A stretch of 52,864 nt of DNA from assembly GCA_001771505.1 (NCBI GenBank), contig MEUA01000031.1, positions 1 to 52,864 of the forward strand. Reading direction: 5' to 3'. Below are positions 50,137 through 52,864 of this stretch, in pieces; positions within the stretch are counted from its first letter, which is position 1, and every line of letters begins with the position of its first letter. This DNA is from a candidate division WOR-1 bacterium RIFOXYB2_FULL_36_35 (GTDB lineage: Bacteria; Margulisbacteria; WOR-1; XYC2-FULL-46-14; XYC2-FULL-37-10). The position numbers and the translations under genes were made by a program. The notes beneath the pieces are model-generated. The model was not told the DNA's origin and made no database searches. It saw only the letters and a list, made by a program, of their open reading frames with translations.

Positions 50137-52522
50137 CTTTAAAATAAGGAATCAAACATCCGTCAGCTCTTTGGCCATCAACTTTCAAAAACTTAACGCC
50201 TTTACTAACCTTAAAACTATTCCTGATTTTAATATTATATTTAACGCCTCTAACAGTTATGTTCAATTCAACTTCTTTCCATTTTTTTGGGAGGCACGGA
50301 TCCACAATTAGACCATTATAATCCGGCCGGACGCCTATTATCCATTGGATCGCGGCAACAAAACTCCATGAAGCAGCACCAGTAAGCCAGGAATTCTTCC
50401 CCTCCCCAAAATCAGGATGGTCAGGACCTGCTATCATTTGACAGTAAACATAAGGCTCAGTCTTTCTAACATCAGCAACATTATTTTGAGCTGAAGGAAG
50501 AGTTGCACTATAATATTTAAAAGCTTTGTCTCCATGCCCTAACAAACATTCAGCTATTACAACCCATGGATTTGTGTGGCAAAAAACAGATCCATTTTCT
50601 TTAAGCCCCGGAGGATAAGTTGAAATTTCCCCAAGCTTAGGTTTATATTCTTTAAAAGAAGGATGTAGTAACTTTATCCCTTTTTCCGTCTCCAGATGAT
50701 TGGCAACAGAATCCATACAAATTTTCGCCCTATCCTTGGATGCAGCACCAGAGATAACAGCCCACGGTTGGGTTTCAAGAAAGATTTTTGCTGCTTTATC
50801 CGTACTCGCTCCAACAGGTTTTCCTTCATCATCAAAAGCTCTCAAATACCATTCCCCATCCCAGGCATATTCATTTACTAAAGAGGCCATTTCAGAAAGT
50901 GAATTTTCAAAAAAATCTTTATCTTTTTTCAATCCTTTATGACTGGCAATGCTTATCATTTCACGCGCGGCAAAAACAAGCAATTCAGCCACAAAAACCG
51001 ACTCAGCCATCCCGTTTTTGCCAACCATATTTAAGCAATCATTCCAATCAGCAAATCCCGCCTTTGGAAACCCATGCGGCCCTATATTTTTCCATGAAAA
51101 CAATATTGCTCTTTTTAAATGTTCATATAAGGTAGCTTTTTTAACCTTCTTATGTTTTTCATCCTTCAACTGGATGTCAACATGATCATGATGTCCCATC
51201 TGCAAAGGGATCATTTCCTCTTTTTCAGCAAAAGGGATTTCTTCGTCCAATATTTTCCAATCACCCGTGGCTTTAATATAATTAGAAACAGAAACAATCA
51301 ACCAAAGATGATCATCGGAATAACCATAAAGGGCCCCTTTTCCTGTTATCGGAGAGTATTGATGATAAGTATCACCTTCTTCAAATTGAATTGAAGCCAA
51401 ATCAAGAATCCGTTTTTTCACCTTATCTGGGATTATATGAACAAACCCTAGTGTATCTTGGTTGGAATCTCTAAATCCCATTCCACGGCCGATTCCCGAT
51501 TCATAATAACTTGCATATCTAGACCAGTTAAAGGTTTGCATACATTGATACTGATTCCAAATGTTGAGCATGGAATTTACATTTTCATCAGGGGTTTTTA
51601 CCTGGATTTTAGAAAGATTTTTCTTCCAATATTCCTTTATTGCTGTAAGTTCCAGGTCAACCGTTTGCACTTTTGTGAATTTCTTCACAAGTTCTTTCGC
51701 TTTTTTCTCGTCAGGAGCAACGCCTAAAACAAAAATCATTGTCTTCTTCTGGTTGCTTGCTAACTTCAATTTTATACAATGGGACCCTACAGGAGCCCAG
51801 CCGATTGCTTCAGAATTAGAACACCGACCGTCAACTACAGCTTTAGGTTTTTGAAGAGAATTATATCCATTATTCCCCAAAAAATTTTTCCGCTGACAAT
51901 CAAAACTATCTATTTTTTCAGATGCGCCAAAAAAGGCAAGAATATCCACCCAGCTTTTATGCAAGGTATCATGAATTATCGTAGATCCGTCACAATACGC
52001 CTTGCCTATTGACCAAGTACGCTGGAAATTAGTCGAATCGCCAACAGCATCCCAAAGACAAAACTCAACAAAAGAAAAGAGTGTCAGATCTTGATTCTTT
52101 TTGGTTTTGTTTTCTATCTCCACCTTCCAAATTTCTAAATTTTCATCCATTGGGACAAAATAAGTTATTTTCGTTTTAATCCCTTTATACAAAGAAGCAA
52201 TTGAAGTATAGCCCAGTCCATGTCTACATTCATATTTCTCTAATTTTTTCTGAACCGGCTGCCATGTAGGAGAATAAATATCTTTATTTTTATTATTTCT
52301 AATATAAAGGTAACGACCCCCCTGATCAAAAGGGACATTGTCATAACGATAACGTAAAATTCTGCGCTCTCTGGGATCTTCATAAAAAGAGTATCCACCA
52401 GCAGTATTAGATATTAGCGCGCAATATTTTTGAGTCCCGAGATAATTTATCCAAGGCAGAGGAGTATTAGGTTTTTCAACAACGTATTCGCAATTTGCAT
52501 CGTCAAAGTGTCCATAACGCAT
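50099..52522 (-). CDS. GH94 glycoside phosphorylase (cellobiose phosphorylase type)
   Basis: The 807-residue product is of the family length. It starts MRYGHFDDANCEYVV, as cellobiose phosphorylases do, and has GGYSFYEDPRERRI, RYLYIRN, GFRDSNQDTLG, the acid Asp in ADWNDCLN, and the phosphate-site part GSVFCHTNPWVV. It splits a beta-linked glucoside with phosphate to give a sugar 1-phosphate and acts in the cytoplasm, as no signal peptide is seen. It is encoded ahead of an exported glycosidase, with overlapping frames, so the pair could release and then phosphorolyse a beta-glucan oligomer. Cellobiose is a guess; laminaribiose or chitobiose enzymes look similar. Confidence 0.88.
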   Translation of the reverse strand: MRYGHFDDANCEYVVEKPNTPLPWINYLGTQKYCALISNTAGGYSFYEDPRERRILRYRYDNVPFDQGGRYLYIRNNKNKDIYSPTWQPVQKKLEKYECRHGLGYTSIASLYKGIKTKITYFVPMDENLEIWKVEIENKTKKNQDLTLFSFVEFCLWDAVGDSTNFQRTWSIGKAYCDGSTIIHDTLHKSWVDILAFFGASEKIDSFDCQRKNFLGNNGYNSLQKPKAVVDGRCSNSEAIGWAPVGSHCIKLKLASNQKKTMIFVLGVAPDEKKAKELVKKFTKVQTVDLELTAIKEYWKKNLSKIQVKTPDENVNSMLNIWNQYQCMQTFNWSRYASYYESGIGRGMGFRDSNQDTLGFVHIIPDKVKKRILDLASIQFEEGDTYHQYSPITGKGALYGYSDDHLWLIVSVSNYIKATGDWKILDEEIPFAEKEEMIPLQMGHHDHVDIQLKDEKHKKVKKATLYEHLKRAILFSWKNIGPHGFPKAGFADWNDCLNMVGKNGMAESVFVAELLVFAAREMISIASHKGLKKDKDFFENSLSEMASLVNEYAWDGEWYLRAFDDEGKPVGASTDKAAKIFLETQPWAVISGAASKDRAKICMDSVANHLETEKGIKLLHPSFKEYKPKLGEISTYPPGLKENGSVFCHTNPWVVIAECLLGHGDKAFKYYSATLPSAQNNVADVRKTEPYVYCQMIAGPDHPDFGEGKNSWLTGAASWSFVAAIQWIIGVRPDYNGLIVDPCLPKKWKEVELNITVRGVKYNIKIRNSFKVSKGVKFLKVDGQRADGCLIPYFKDGKEHKVEAILA

Positions 52523-52534
52523 GATAGTTTATAT

Positions 52535-52563
52535 ATTCTAAATGAAATAGATTGATTAGTCAA
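52535..52563 (-). promoter_or_regulatory. Promoter of the GH94 operon
   Basis: TTGACT (52558-52563), 17 bases, TAGAAT (52535-52540) on the minus strand. The ATG at 52522 is 12 bases after the -10, so the mRNA has at most a few leader bases. Confidence 0.75.
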
Positions 52564-52645
52564 TTTTTGTACGGTCCAGAAAAACAAGATTGATCCCTGG
52601 TTTCTCTAAGATGGCAAATTGCAAGAATTGGCATTATACAACAGG

Positions 52646-52864
52646 TCACAGTTCCTCCTCATCCATAAGGAAATACTGACCAAAAAACATACCTCTTGTT
52701 TGCTCAGGGATAAACGGAACACCTAAAAAATAATACTTCCATGAAGAGGAGAATCCACTTGCATCATGTATTATATTAAGGTTTCTTGTAAAAAGAATTC
52801 CTAACCCTTTATCTAAAAGCTCTTTCAGTCCGTAATTGGAATAGTGATATCGACTACAATATTC
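52646..52864 (-). CDS. 3' end of an unknown gene at the right edge
   Basis: A frame of 72 codons is open from the window edge to a TGA at 52646-52648. It reads EYCSRYHYSNYGLKELLDKG, then ILFTRNLNIIHDASGF, then GVPFIPEQTRGMFFG and ends FLMDEEEL. The aromatic-rich, protein-like composition and lack of an alternative gene in the last 340 bases support a real coding end. No family is recognised. It precedes the GH94 promoter on the same strand. Confidence 0.6.
   Translation of the reverse strand, partial: EYCSRYHYSNYGLKELLDKGLGILFTRNLNIIHDASGFSSSWKYYFLGVPFIPEQTRGMFFGQYFLMDEEEL

Overview
The window is low-GC DNA with tightly packed genes, many sharing overlapping start and stop codons. It has no rRNA, phage structural genes or CRISPR. 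The cell type suggested is a diderm bacterium. There is a lipoprotein with a lipobox, a PorV-like outer-membrane barrel fused to S-layer homology (SLH) sequence, several exported proteins, and class I fumarase subunits with an LDH-type malate dehydrogenase. SLH sequence used to hold an outer membrane points to the Terrabacteria side of the tree. My best guess is a candidate phylum such as Margulisbacteria (WOR-1/Saganbacteria). That is inference from gene content, not a sequence comparison.

Layout. 1-2.6 kb: two unknown proteins, a secreted lipoprotein, and a repeat-rich gap with a 118-bp MITE-like element. 2.6-4.0 kb: a sigma-54 response regulator. 4.2-5.9 kb: a small accessory island beside tRNA-Glu, holding a DUF4258/DUF2283 toxin-antitoxin-like pair and the remains of an AbiEii-type system, with copies of the tRNA 3' end at its internal boundaries. 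6.0-8.8 kb: a formylglycine-generating-enzyme-like protein, an unknown gene, and an arsR/methyltransferase/dsrE operon. 8.9-16.2 kb: exonuclease VII (xseB, xseA), an unknown gene, a UvrD-type helicase, yajQ, and a BioH-like hydrolase divergent from bioB. 16.3-21.4 kb: a membrane PAS protein, then an operon of mdh, both fumarase subunits, an odd solute-binding-like protein, a DUF4911 gene and a YqeG-type phosphatase. 21.4-28.7 kb: a zinc peptidase, metK, a 16-repeat secreted protein and a short SMC protein. 28.8-34.9 kb: an envelope operon of three exported proteins (two with SLH sequence) ending in a sensor histidine kinase. 35-41.8 kb: clpC, radA and a HEAT-repeat protein. 42-46.8 kb: a broken four-helix-bundle gene, plsC, a DUF1015 gene, parA, parB and an unlisted 53-residue membrane protein. 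46.9-52.5 kb: an exported clan GH-A glycosidase and a GH94 phosphorylase. The right edge cuts an unknown gene.

Two features run through the whole window. First, a family of small palindromic repeats (AACCCCGATT..AATCGGGGTT) lies between genes, and in places supplies stop codons, a start codon with the first residues, a leader hairpin and an in-frame protein linker. Second, at least thirteen genes have a recognisable -10 box only about 6 to 13 bases before the start codon, so their mRNAs are probably leaderless. Operon-internal genes and a few others (yajQ, metK, the lipoprotein) have Shine-Dalgarno sites.

The most unusual proteins are the SMC with short arms and almost no hinge, the solute-binding-like protein with an Ada-like metal motif nested inside it, and the SLH-tailed barrel co-transcribed with a histidine kinase.
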